A DNA stretch of 64,000 nt from Darksidea phi (taxonomy: Eukaryota; Ascomycota; Dothideomycetes; Pleosporales; Lentitheciaceae): contig JASJFT010000008.1 in NCBI GenBank assembly GCA_030770425.1, positions 248,001 to 312,000 of the forward strand, given 5' to 3'. The notes beneath the pieces were generated by a model. The model saw only the letters and a program-made list of their open reading frames with translations. It had not been told where the DNA came from and did no database searches. Of the stretch, positions 1 to 10,260 are shown piece after piece. How positions within the stretch are numbered: the stretch's first letter is position 1; every line of letters begins with the position of its first letter. A program made the position numbers and the translations under genes.

Positions 1-694
1 AAGACCATGGAGCTTCTTTCTGACATCCGGGCTGTTGATCCCACTGAGAAAACGCTAGTGTTTTCTCAGTTCACAGCGCTGCTAGACCTGCTAGAAGTGC
101 CACTCTCGGAGAGAAAATTCAAGTATCAGCGATATGACGGCAGCATGCGTATGGACGATAGAGCTGAAGCTGTCAACCAGTTCATGGACGCGCCCGACGA
201 GAACATCATGCTTGTGTCGCTCAAGGCTGGTAACGCAGGTCTTAACCTTAGCAAGGCTTCGCAGGTAATCATCTTAGATCCATTTTGGTAGGTCCCTCCT
301 AAAACATTCTTGTAGTCCAGCAGTTGCTAAAATAATATCAGGAACCCTTTTGTAGAAGAACAAGCCGTTGATCGAGCGCACCGGATGCCGCAAAAGCGAG
401 AAGGTACGTTTAGCTAAGAAAGTCGGGTGAGGACACTCAATAAACAATCGCGTTTATTGTTCGACGACTTTGACCCAATCGGCCACTCACGGTTACGAGT
501 TCTCACTAACTCTTGTCTTAGTTCATGTCCATAGGGTCCTCGTCCCCGAGACTGTAGAAGATAGAATCTGCGCTCTCCAAGACAAGAAGCGCGAGCTCAT
601 CAACACTGCCCTCGACGAAGGCGTGAGCAAGAGCCTAACCAGGTTGAGCATCGGAGAGCTCCAGTATCTCTTCGGTCTCAGAGAACGTGCTTAG
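1..694 (+). CDS. SNF2-family helicase/ATPase, C-terminal end (partial)
   Basis: This is the 3' end of a gene that begins left of the window. I place three exons at 1-287, 342-403 and 522-694; the splices keep one frame and the stop is TAG at 692-694. The product is the second RecA-like lobe (Helicase_C) of a SNF2 chromatin-remodelling/repair ATPase: the motif V region (AGLNL) and DPFWNP lead through the first splice into motif VI (QAVDRAHRMPQ), followed by a typical SNF2 tail (VHVHRVLVPETVEDRI). Such proteins move along duplex DNA in the nucleus using ATP. The spacing resembles the RAD5/RAD16/HLTF group, but the diagnostic N-terminal part is outside the window, so the subfamily is a guess. 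Confidence 0.88.
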
Positions 695-1290
695 ATCATC
701 GCCTCGAGACCAAAACCTCTTCGCGGACCAATATTAAGTATTGGTTATAAAGACACTCCCAAGGTGCAATCCAAGCCTACTATGTGGCTCGACGAGGGTT
801 TCTCCGCCACACGAGACCTCACTTTAGGCAATGATGGCCATGTCAAATGACATCCCATATGTCGACTTTTCTATAACATCACGGTGGTTTGGGGGTTTTT
901 CAGGCGCAATAGATATAGAAGGGATTATCTACTTCACAGATTATGATACCCCTTTCTTTCTCGGCATATAGGATCGGGTAAGGGTTCCACGCCATTGTAA
1001 AAGGGCTGTGAGAACGGGGTATGTTCACACGAAATGAAAATGAGTAGTTGGACACGCACGTAGCACGAGCCGATTAGCCCCTTTTTCAATTAGACTGGTG
1101 TGTGCCAACGTTCTTGCTGACCGAACATGTGACGGACATTCCTAAAGTTGATTTTCCTTTGTAGACTAGGTTTCATTTCCTTGACAAGCACGGCTAGTTC
1201 CCTTGGTGGTAGCCAGGATGTTGAACAAGATTTGATTCAGTAATCATTGGCGTGACTATTTAATACTTGCTGTGCGTGACAATGAGAACT
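695..1290. other. Intergenic spacer between convergent 3' ends
   Basis: About 600 bp between the helicase stop and the stop of the F-box gene on the other strand. I see no conserved coding frame. It probably holds both 3' UTRs. Confidence 0.5.
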
Positions 1291-3209
1291 TTACAACCCA
1301 TATCCCCTGAGCCATCTCAATTCCCTAGCTTGGTGCTCGAGCGCCTTGCGCATCTCAGCGCCGTATAGTCGTTCCTTAGTCCTAAGCGCTTCCATCTCCG
1401 CCTCTTCGGCCAGCCCATCGAGCCGATCAGTATCAAACGCTGTATCGCGCCCAAAGCCCACCATTCCCAGCTTCCCATCGCCTGTCCAGACGATAAGATT
1501 GTCTTGTCCCAGGCGGATGTCGGGCCCTGAATTCAGCGACGGCGAAACAGTCGGCAAGATCTTCTGCACGATGTCGCCCCAGCCGGCTTCAGGAGCAGAC
1601 GTGTTCGATGGATGTGTGTTGTCATTGATGTTGAAGTGGCGCACTGGTGTCGAGCCGTCGCGTTCCACCCATTTCAGATTGCCGTCCCCGTCGGAGAAGA
1701 CGAGGCGTGTGCCGTGTGGTGCGACAGAGAGCAGCTTCGAGCTCGATGCTGTTTGCCGGTTTTGGTAGCATGCGCAGTTGTTGCGTGTCGTTCGTGTGTC
1801 GGAGGAGTTTATCGAGCGGCTGGGGTCGGAGGAGAGTCCGTAGAGCTCGAGAGAACCTTTGCCTTTGTATTCTCCTGCTGCGATGATGGTGTGGCCTGGT
1901 ATGGATTTTGCTTCGCGAAGCAAACTCGGCGAGGTATACGGTTTATGCAGTCGTAGATTGTGCGGTATGAATGGGTGGGGAAGAGATGTTAAGCATGATA
2001 GGCGGGCGCCTGAATGCACGGCGCCTCGTAGTCGAGGGAAGAAGCGTCTGTCGAAGTTGAGAAAACTGGTGAAGCGTCCTGCAACCCATATATCGCCGTT
2101 TCCGTCCCATTCTCTCGTTGTAGGAAGATGCAGGATGGATAATGCACCCGGTTGCGCAAGCGAGACGTGGCCGCCAAAGTCACCGGTCTCGAGCCGTGAG
2201 AAGGAGTCTGCTGAAGAGCCAGCAATGAGCTCACATCGCGCTAGAGAAGGCACGGACGGAGGCTTGCGAGTATCGTGCAAGTGGACAGTCCAATTCGTCC
2301 CCACAGTAAGCGGCGTGGGGTGGCGTGCCTCGGAGAGCGCGGTGATTGGGAACGGGTATGGTGTTCTAGAGACCACGCGAAGTGTGTGTAGATCGACCTC
2401 ATTGAGAACGTTCTGGACAGCAAAGAAGGCCTTCTTCTGCCTGCTGTCCACGCTCACGCATTCAACAGCTCCGGTCTCAGACATGATCGTCTGACTCTGC
2501 CTGAGTCTTGTATCGTAGTCCAGATCCGAGCCTCTATTCGGAAGAAGCCCGATAGATGTCCTAGCAATGATCCTACCCCGGCGGTAGCTCGAACAGGCTT
2601 CCCAGATGCTGATGCTACCATCTTCCAGCGGTGCGACCAGCTTGTCCGCCAATCCATCTTGATCATACAGTATACCCGCGCCAGTCGCTTCGTGGTGGAG
2701 TTTATCGTCCTGATGCCCATGCTTTGCATCCTGGAACCAGCTTATGGAGTGCGGCGCGTGTCTTTGTATGAACTCGCGGTAGAAGTTCACCCTCTCCCCG
2801 GGATATGTAGGATCCCAATTCGCCAACAGCGCGGCTCTCCGTTTCGACGCATTCTGCTGAGCTTGTACGTCGGCGCTCGGTGCGGTCGGGTCGTATACGG
2901 CGGTTGTAAATACACCAGCGATGCTATCTGCTGCTCTGATAAGCTCGGCAAGCCGAGGATCAAGGTCCGAGGTTGACTGCAGACGACGACGTCTGCGCTC
3001 GGCGGCGGAATGCTCGAAGCATAATCGTTTCCATAGATTGTTGTCTCGGGAGAGGTTGAGAAATTGACGCGATACGTGTTGCAGGCTCACGAGCTCTGCT
3101 GGCTCGAGGACTATCGCGGGATGTTAGTGGCGGGGTGTTGCAACTGCTTCCGAGACATGTACTCACAAGAGATTATGTGGAGGATTATCTCGTCTGGTAG
3201 ATGTCGCAT
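1291..3209 (-). CDS. F-box protein with long C-terminal, probably propeller-like, region
   Basis: Two exons, 3209-3167 and 3110-1291 (intron 3166-3111, GTGAGT..TAG), give about 620 residues. The first ATG lies directly before an F-box start (RHLPDEIILHIIS), which continues across the splice as LEPAELVSLQHVSRQF and LSRDNNLWKRLC, the usual F-box spacing. F-box proteins bind Skp1 and bring substrates to SCF ubiquitin ligases. The remaining roughly 550 residues have recurring blocks resembling WD40-like blades (for example GDIWVAGRFTSFLNFDRR), consistent with a substrate-binding propeller, but no clean repeat can be counted by eye. The N-terminal exon is only 14 codons, so an upstream start or exon is possible. 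Confidence 0.8.
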
Positions 3210-4017
3210 CGTAGCTCGTACTACGCACATTATAAAACTATATACGAACCTACTTCCTCGCGCTCGACAATGTGCCTGTTCCTGCTCATATCCTCGTCGA
3301 GCACCGCGGGCTGGTCTTCCCTGTCGCTTACGTCACCTGTGGGACCACAAAGACCGGGCCCCCGGACTCGATAGGTTGAAGGCCAGCGGCCTTGAAGTTC
3401 GAGGCGCCCATTGTCATCCTTCACTATCTAATAGTGTCGAAATTCGCTTCGGCTAATGGGAAAAATCTGTCGGTACTAAAACACAGAAGGTTACATTGGT
3501 GTGATTTGGAACTGCGGACGTGCCAGGGTAAATCTTCAGGGTTCAGGTATCTTGTATGCTATGGAAGAGATTGGTGCGTTTACAATATGAATGAGATGCC
3601 CACCAAGAGATACGGGTATTTACTTGGAAGAGATGAAAAATGCACAAACTTCCTCATTATATTTACCTTGCTAGTATATCAATGACCAATACGAAGATGG
3701 GTAATGCCAGAGCAACTCTATGCAAAGGTATATATTTGTATTGGTATTAGTGTTGCTTTGTACATTTGGACCCTCGTCCCTGTAAAGTATCAAGAACTCA
3801 AGTTCAAATTCTGAGTGAACAGCTCGTTGCCGAGCAAATCTATCGGGGTTCAAGTCATCTCCCTCAAGGGCTGACGACATCGATCCGGCTCTCGCCTAGC
3901 CCTAATTGGTCTAGCGCCTTGTACCCGGGCTTGCGGTAGTAAAGGATGAAGGTCTGTTGTATCTCTTTGGTGACTTCCGCCTCTTAAGGGGACTCCCGCC
4001 GGATGTGGTCCTTGGTC
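3210..4017. other. Intergenic spacer
   Basis: Upstream region of the F-box gene and 3' side of the next minus-strand gene. The part around 3450-3800 is AT-rich. No supported gene. Confidence 0.4.
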
Positions 4018-4953
4018 CTATTCGACCCATGCTCCAGGTATCTGGTAGTGAAGAGGCTCCGACGCGGCAGCCCTAGGATCTCTTTGCCTCGTGGCTGACC
4101 GTGGCAGCGGGTCTGTCGCAACTGCCCTATGCTGTCTTCGCGTTGCGGGTCCTTGTTGCTGTGGAGTTTGACCTCGTCTGGCAGTGTTGATGCCGAAGCT
4201 GAACGAGGAGTCCGTTGCCGCAGCATTGTATGTGCCGCCCCTAAATCCTGAGGACCCTCCAGAGCTCCTCGCCGGATGCGAGCGTGCGGGTACTGCAGTA
4301 CCTCGAAGAGAGACCTCTGTTACTCCAGAGCGTCCGGATGAGGAGGACAAATGTGGTCGAGATGGGGTTCGTTGGTTCCCGTAAACTCTCTGAGGTGTGT
4401 CTCTCCTCTGCCGAATCGAGGTCGCAACGCGCACAGTGACTGCACTCTCCGCCGTTACCCAGTCGACGGAATACTGGCTTACCATCGCGGGATACCACCG
4501 GCGGAGCGTCTTCAGTGTATCGATGGCGAAGCTTTGACAGTTCTCGGAAAAGAATCTGTACTCGAAGTCTCTCATGACTCTGTCGGTGGCCGCATCCACC
4601 CTGTCCGGTGTTGAAAATGCTCCGTCGATAACACAGCATATCCTTCCACCTTTCCTCGCCCTCTCCAAGCTATAGTTTCTTCTCTGGCACGTGTAGAGTT
4701 TCTTTTGGCCATGTTTTGGGAAGAGAGTAGCTGTGTGAAACTTGCTTTTAGAGGAGAACTCTCGGTCGTCGAACGTCAGTTCCCATAACACACCAGTGTT
4801 CTCGTCGGGGCCTGCCGGTAGGAAAATACCCCAGTGTGATATACGGCCGGGATTGAATTTGACCAGATGGAGCGGCTGTGGGGTTGTGTTGGGTCGTTGT
4901 ACGGCCCTGGTAGACTCGCACGGAGTATCGATGTTGATGCGAGATACAGACAT
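4018..4953 (-). CDS. Hypothetical protein, possible LRAT/NlpC-P60-like fold
   Basis: Single open exon of 311 residues. I chose the ATG at 4953 (MSVSRINID) over the longer frame starting at 5151, because the extra N-terminal stretch looks like untranslated sequence. The first half contains a His in HWGIFLPAG and, about 115 residues later, an Asn-Cys in FSENCQSFAIDTL; an ordered H...NC pair in a small domain is characteristic of LRAT/NlpC-P60-like thiol hydrolase folds. The last 120 residues are low-complexity, rich in Arg, Ser, Gln and Pro, and probably disordered. I do not recognise the exact family; catalytic activity is inference from two short motifs. Confidence 0.6.
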   Translation of the reverse strand: MSVSRINIDTPCESTRAVQRPNTTPQPLHLVKFNPGRISHWGIFLPAGPDENTGVLWELTFDDREFSSKSKFHTATLFPKHGQKKLYTCQRRNYSLERARKGGRICCVIDGAFSTPDRVDAATDRVMRDFEYRFFSENCQSFAIDTLKTLRRWYPAMVSQYSVDWVTAESAVTVRVATSIRQRRDTPQRVYGNQRTPSRPHLSSSSGRSGVTEVSLRGTAVPARSHPARSSGGSSGFRGGTYNAAATDSSFSFGINTARRGQTPQQQGPATRRQHRAVATDPLPRSATRQRDPRAAASEPLHYQIPGAWVE

Positions 4954-5465
4954 CTTGACTGTATGAGACGGGAGTGTTGATTTTTGGTGTTGTACGTTTA
5001 TAGCGAGGGTTGAGGTTTTGAAAATGTTCCTTTCTGGGTTGAAAAAGAAGATGGAGAATGGCAGGTACTTATAGGCCATTCGAAAAGTCTGCAGCAGCAT
5101 ACCCGTGGGATCTTGCTGCGGTATCGGAAGGAATAGTTTGGGCAGGTGCATCTTTGTTGGTGGCTACTACCCCATCTGTCTCTGGAAAAGACTTTTCCCA
5201 AGGGTTCAACCACAACAACTCAAACGCCTCATGTCGTCGACTACCCAAAGTTAGGCAGTGTTCATCCTACCCCTGGATACTGATCCCATGATAGTGCTTA
5301 CCAGAAACCCAACGCTCATCGCGGTCACTAGGGCCGCACTGTAATATGAAAGTTTGGGCGAATAACTCTACCGTTGTGAACCACGCCCTTATCATGCCTT
5401 GTGATAAAAGCGTATCGAAGGTGTTTCACCTCGTCCCCATATCGTACGCTACCGCCGTTCTCATC
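4954..5465. other. Intergenic spacer
   Basis: Upstream of the preceding minus-strand gene and downstream of the decayed RING gene. No supported coding region. Confidence 0.4.
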
Positions 5466-5830
5466 TTATTCTGCCCATACTCGACAGACGCCTCTTAGCT
5501 GTAGCCACACTCCTGAGCTAGAGTTCCCCGGGGTGTACTCCAGGAGCAAAGCCAGGGCCCTACCGTGGTAGTACTCGATACTGGCGGCTGTGGGTCCGCG
5601 GAGACAGCAGACGATGTGCCAGCTTGTCCGATGAAAGAGTTTGGTTCGGCACATAGGACATGCAGAGTTGTTATCGAGTCAGGTGATAGGGCATGTTCTG
5701 TGATAGATGTGGCCGCAATGAGCTATGCAAACGGGTGGGTGAAAGGGGTGGTATGGAATGAGGCAGACGGAGCGTTCGTGGTCAACGTGAAGGTTACTGT
5801 TCGGCCGCTAGTGAGCAAGTCTCCAAAGCT
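5466..5830 (-). pseudogene. Decayed RING-finger (RING-H2-like) gene
   Basis: In one minus-strand frame the second half of a RING finger is clear: AHCGHIYHRTC, then after about 15 residues CPMCRTKLFHRT, then an open tail to 5466. Two lesions spoil it. Between the Cys-His core and the CPMC pair there is an in-frame TGA where RING-H2 domains normally have Trp (the context reads T-stop-LDNNSACPMC). In the first zinc-binding pair only one cysteine is seen (ERSVCLIPYH), with Arg at the position expected for the other. The frame closes further upstream, at about 5800. Intact relatives are E3 ubiquitin ligases. An intron removing the TGA is not apparent, as there is no GT nearby. Confidence is good for the RING remnant, moderate that it is non-functional. 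Confidence 0.6.
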
Positions 5831-7461
5831 TCCATGAGCAGTTGGTGGTAGGGATGGTGTCGATGGCAATGAGCTTGCTCCTGGGCTTAGTTGTGTTGGA
5901 ATAGCCCTACTTGGGCGTAAAGCTAGGGTGTTCATGGTTGGTAGTTGAAATGCGGACTGGAACCGAGGGCGGAAGGAAGAAAAGCGGGGGTAGCGGGTGG
6001 AGAGAATTTCTTTTCTACTCGGGCATGGCATGAATTCCCTGGTAGCCTTTTGGGATTAAAAAATTTAATTTTGCTATGTTGACAACGGAAAACTTTGTTT
6101 CCAAAATCTGATTCTGGTCCGTGCGGGTGCCTTTATGTTGATATGACCACGATTGAAGCCTTACCTAGTCCCCCGGCAGGCCTTGATAAGCGACTTATTC
6201 GCCAAAGTGCGTAGCAAATCTCGACGTTGTTTTCATGGTGCGGGGAATACGTAGAGAAACATCGCGATAGAGTGCTGACGGCCCGACCGAAGTGTAGTTA
6301 CGCCCTTTCCAAGGTGGATGGTTGGCATCCGAAGTGGGTGTAGATTGATGGTGCCATGCACCAATCTCCAACGACCTCCTTACGATATTGTAATTTTTCT
6401 TGAACAATGCTAATTATGCGTCTTGGATTCGGCAAAGGAATTATTATGGTTGCAGGGGTAAATATTCACTACGCGCCACCAAAACGGCCGTTGCGCAGCA
6501 GGGCTCAAGCGATACATAGTATAATTGGGCTAAACAGCCAAAACAAGGTCATATGACCGCTTAGCAGCGGGTGGCGATCTGTGGATATTTCACCCTGCAA
6601 CCATAATACGTTCGGCCCTCAGCGTTCGTAGTAGTGGGAGGCAATCAGAATACGAGCAACACGAACAGGCAAACATCGCTGGGCCCGCCCGCGTCGGAAT
6701 CGTGTCGGTTCAGCTGTGTTGTCGCAAGCATCTATCGAGACTCAACGCGTCACGAGATCGTTTAGGTGGCTTGCGACGTTGGTAAAAGCCGCTGTCATCA
6801 TAACTCCATCCCGCTCCCAAAAATAATAGCCCTGCAATAGATTCAACTTGTGACTGGCCGGACCAATTTGCTTGGGGTCTATTTTCTGCGTGGCTGAGTT
6901 GCAGATGCCGTGGCCTCTGCGTCCAATGAGACGACTTTCGGGATGCAGCTGAGCAGCATTTTGAACAACACCAAAAGGTTCAGAAGCCACAGCCGGGGAC
7001 GCATTCGTTGTCTTTCTGCTGTCGGGCCCGCCGGCGATTCTAATTTTTATCTCATTTCTTGATTCGGCTTACTGCTCAGTTTTTGCAAGCAATAGCTGGG
7101 AATGCGCAACGCGTTGACTCAGTAGGCGCATATTCTGTATGGTTACGCAGGGGCTATGGCTGCATGCGTGCGCCTCCACGGTCCGGCTGCCTACTCTGTC
7201 ACACCTACTAGCCTGGTCCGGCTGGATGTTAGATATTGCGGCTACGAGCGTCACATCGAGTCTCACAATTCGACCTCTTTCTAAAACAGAAAGTATGTAA
7301 CTCTCTGATATATGAATGGTCATCTCAAAGCTGTGTCGTATTTCATAAGAGAATACGATGCTATCCGAGACGACAGGTACTGGGACCCTTCTGAACGAGA
7401 TTTACTGACTTTGCACCCTAGATCCACACGATGATTCCTGCGCAACACCGACATCGGAAAC
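5831..7461. other. Long intergenic region
   Basis: A 1.6-kb region without a supported gene. A Pro/Ser-rich open frame on the minus strand (5723-6031) overlaps the RING remnant and may be its former N-terminal part. A short protein-like minus-strand frame at 6742-7067 is discussed under findings. The right end is the promoter side of the membrane-protein gene at 7462. Confidence 0.4.
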
Positions 7462-9552
7462 ATGGTTGACAGCGCATCTCGGTCTCTTCTCACGCCCGGA
7501 AAAGTCCGCGTGGGGAAGCGGACTACATATAAACTTCCCTTATCGATTCTATTCCTCCTTTTACTTCTTGCCGGTACCATCGCTGCGTCGATTGCCATTT
7601 TGCTCGCTTCCCACAAGGACCCAGTCAAGGCATGGAAGGTCAGGCCTGCCATTCTACTATCAATAGTAGCTGGACTCTACATTGTGCTTCTTGGAAGTCT
7701 CTTCACAATCGGGGTGGCAGTCATATGGTGGAGAAGCATCATCCAGGGGACGACTCTCAAGAGACTCCACTTCATCAATGCCGGCGCCAGTCCAGAAGGT
7801 TTCATTCCCGCCTTTATCGCTGGAGGCCATGCTAGAAGAGTTGCACTAGCAGCGCTCGTAGCATCTTCGGCAAAGTTGGCGATAGGACCCATGTTACAGC
7901 GTTCCACGACACCGGAAATCCAGGATGTGACGAAAACCATCGACATGGGCATCAACCTTGCGCGCAGTATACCTTCTGGATGGTTTGGTAATTTTGGAGC
8001 TGTCTTCCCAACAGGCATGAACATGTCTCGAGCAACTCTTCTCGGAGAAGATATTAAAACCGCTAGCACGACCGGATACAATTGCCCGTCGGATGGCACC
8101 TGTGGCGCCTCTGTATTGGCTGCTGGCATAAATTTCGGTTGCAAGTCCAGAACGCAAAACATCGACCTATTGGATCCAAATTCGGTGAATTTGACGCTTT
8201 TCGGTATCGATCTGATCATGGACTACAATGCTAGTTTGCCAATACTCTATCTGGAATCAAAGTTCGTATCAGATATATCCGATAATTGCATAGGCACTCT
8301 CACCACCGAGACATGCAATATGATTCCGGCGACCATGTGGTACAACATCTCCATTCGCGATGATATCGTCACACCAAACTTCACCGCCGCATACATGAAT
8401 CCCGCCATCCTTTTGAACGATACCTCTCCGGCGGATGAACAATCCAAAGACCCGAAGGCCCCCATTGGTACGCTAAAGGGGATAGAAGGGGCGCTGCGGA
8501 CGAAGTATCAGTCAGAAGCCGTATTGAGCCTTCAGGACGATGGCAGCCGTCCAAGCTACTTGCTTGAGAAGACAGCATGGGCACCCTTCTGGGCGGACGT
8601 ATTCAAATTTGAGACTCCTCCACAGTACCCCGAGTCTGTCGCTCAGAAATGCCCTTTCCTTTGGGACTCACCCACTGAAATGGTGATCAAGGGAATTCTC
8701 GAGTTCCTGTTCCGATCAGCTATAGAAGTAGCTAGATCAGACGACAAGCACAGACAGCCCTTGAAGGCGCAGTACAAGGGCGAGGACCTTCGGTATGCCA
8801 CCAACTTCCGCTGGTTTGCTGCCTCTGTTGCTGTCATGACGATCGGCATTGTTGCGGTCTTGCCTCTACTCTTTGGATGGCGGCAGCTGCGCCATTATAT
8901 GACGCTCTCACCGCTTGAAACCGGAAGAGCTTTCGGCGGCCCTATTTTTGCCGGTGCTGGGCCCGAAAAAGAAGCTAAATTTATCATAAAAGAAGTGGGT
9001 CACGAGAGGGTTGCGTATGATGGCGACGAACTTGTCTGGAGTGGGAGTGTTTACGCTACTGGTGTAGGAGGTAGCCCAAGAAAAGGTTCTAGAGAGCAAG
9101 CCATGAGCGAGATGGAAGGGGATTCCTCCGGTAATAGCAGCCTAAAAGGAAAGGGCCATAGAAGGGGCAGGAGCAACATCAGCGACACAAGCCCTGTGCA
9201 AGTGCAAGCACGGCGGCCTTCGTTCGAACACAACCTTGGCTTTACGACCCGTCGACCCTACGATGACGAGGAAGAGATAGACATCGGTCAGTATGGACGA
9301 CCACGCTCGAACAGTCACGGTAACGATATCAGTCCTCTGATTCCGATGCCGCTCAGCGTTACACATGGCGGTAGTCCAAGCTTGCCGCCTATACGGTCTT
9401 CGGGAAGTATTCGGATGGAGCCAATGAGCCCGTGCGGGAGGGTGCGGAGAGGGAGTAGATGTGCGGCTGACGCGGCGGGGTTGGGGAGGAGGCCTTTGAG
9501 TAAGATTGATGAGAGGAGTACGCCGTCGCCCGAGAACTCAAGGCAGCTTTGA
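7462..9552 (+). CDS. Large multi-pass membrane protein, unrecognised family
   Basis: A single-exon frame of 696 residues; codons stay open without splicing. The hydropathy pattern read by eye gives membrane segments at about residues 27-50 (LPLSILFLLLLLAGTIAASI), 63-90, a weaker one near 120-145, and a last one near 445-470. Between the third and fourth lies a roughly 300-residue loop with several N-glycosylation sequons and a Cys pair (CPSDGTCG), so probably extracytoplasmic. The final 220 residues are a Ser/Arg/Gly-rich, probably cytoplasmic tail with phosphorylation-like basic-Ser patches. The topology resembles fungal DUF3176-type proteins, but I cannot match the domain. Function unknown. 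Confidence 0.8.
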   Translation: MVDSASRSLLTPGKVRVGKRTTYKLPLSILFLLLLLAGTIAASIAILLASHKDPVKAWKVRPAILLSIVAGLYIVLLGSLFTIGVAVIWWRSIIQGTTLKRLHFINAGASPEGFIPAFIAGGHARRVALAALVASSAKLAIGPMLQRSTTPEIQDVTKTIDMGINLARSIPSGWFGNFGAVFPTGMNMSRATLLGEDIKTASTTGYNCPSDGTCGASVLAAGINFGCKSRTQNIDLLDPNSVNLTLFGIDLIMDYNASLPILYLESKFVSDISDNCIGTLTTETCNMIPATMWYNISIRDDIVTPNFTAAYMNPAILLNDTSPADEQSKDPKAPIGTLKGIEGALRTKYQSEAVLSLQDDGSRPSYLLEKTAWAPFWADVFKFETPPQYPESVAQKCPFLWDSPTEMVIKGILEFLFRSAIEVARSDDKHRQPLKAQYKGEDLRYATNFRWFAASVAVMTIGIVAVLPLLFGWRQLRHYMTLSPLETGRAFGGPIFAGAGPEKEAKFIIKEVGHERVAYDGDELVWSGSVYATGVGGSPRKGSREQAMSEMEGDSSGNSSLKGKGHRRGRSNISDTSPVQVQARRPSFEHNLGFTTRRPYDDEEEIDIGQYGRPRSNSHGNDISPLIPMPLSVTHGGSPSLPPIRSSGSIRMEPMSPCGRVRRGSRCAADAAGLGRRPLSKIDERSTPSPENSRQL

Positions 9553-10260
9553 CATTTTTTTTTAGCAATATTTCCCTTATCCCAGGGAATCTGTGCATTG
9601 TTCCTTGTTTATTTGTTTCCCTTTTTTTTGGCTTTACCTGCTTGACATCGCTTCGTTTTAGATACCCGGCTCTTGTCATGTCGATGCATTTTGCGTCCTA
9701 GTATCCTACCCAGCTGCTCTTCCACCTTAGCTAAAATTCCTATGTTTATATATGGTTTTCCTACCTGGCGAACCACAGCTTATATTATATTATTCCACAC
9801 TCCTTCAGCTCTGCCTCTTCTATGATTTCAATGTCTGCAGTACTGCCTTCCCCATCATTAAAGGTTAAGATTCACTATGTGCTCACGGAGGTTGTTCTCT
9901 ATTTTCAGTCTAATTAACTATTGCGACGACAAAACTCTACACAAACATAACCGCAAAACCTACCTTCACAAGCATCAAAATCACTAGTACCTGAACAATG
10001 CTGGAACACGCCAAAACATCAAATAGCACTACGCACTTTCGGGCCGTAGCAGTAAATGCTTAACAGTAAAATCATTTCTTTCACTTGCTTCGGCCATGGC
10101 GTATATGCTTGAGTGAAAAAGGCATGTAGCACCCTGCTGAAAAAGTTAGGGTATTTAGAACCGCCAGCAGCCCGTTTTAACACTTAGCTCGCTCGCCAAA
10201 CTCTGCACCTTTGCTTCATCTGCTTTCCTCGCACTCCTCCAACCTCATACCATCGCCACA
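9553..10260. other. Intergenic spacer, AT-rich
   Basis: 3' region of the membrane-protein gene and 5' region of the 2EXR gene. T-rich tracts follow the stop at 9552. No supported gene. Confidence 0.4.

Noticed and set aside
5565..5837. 90-codon plus-strand frame
   Set aside because: It is the antisense shadow of the RING-finger remnant, which has clear family motifs.
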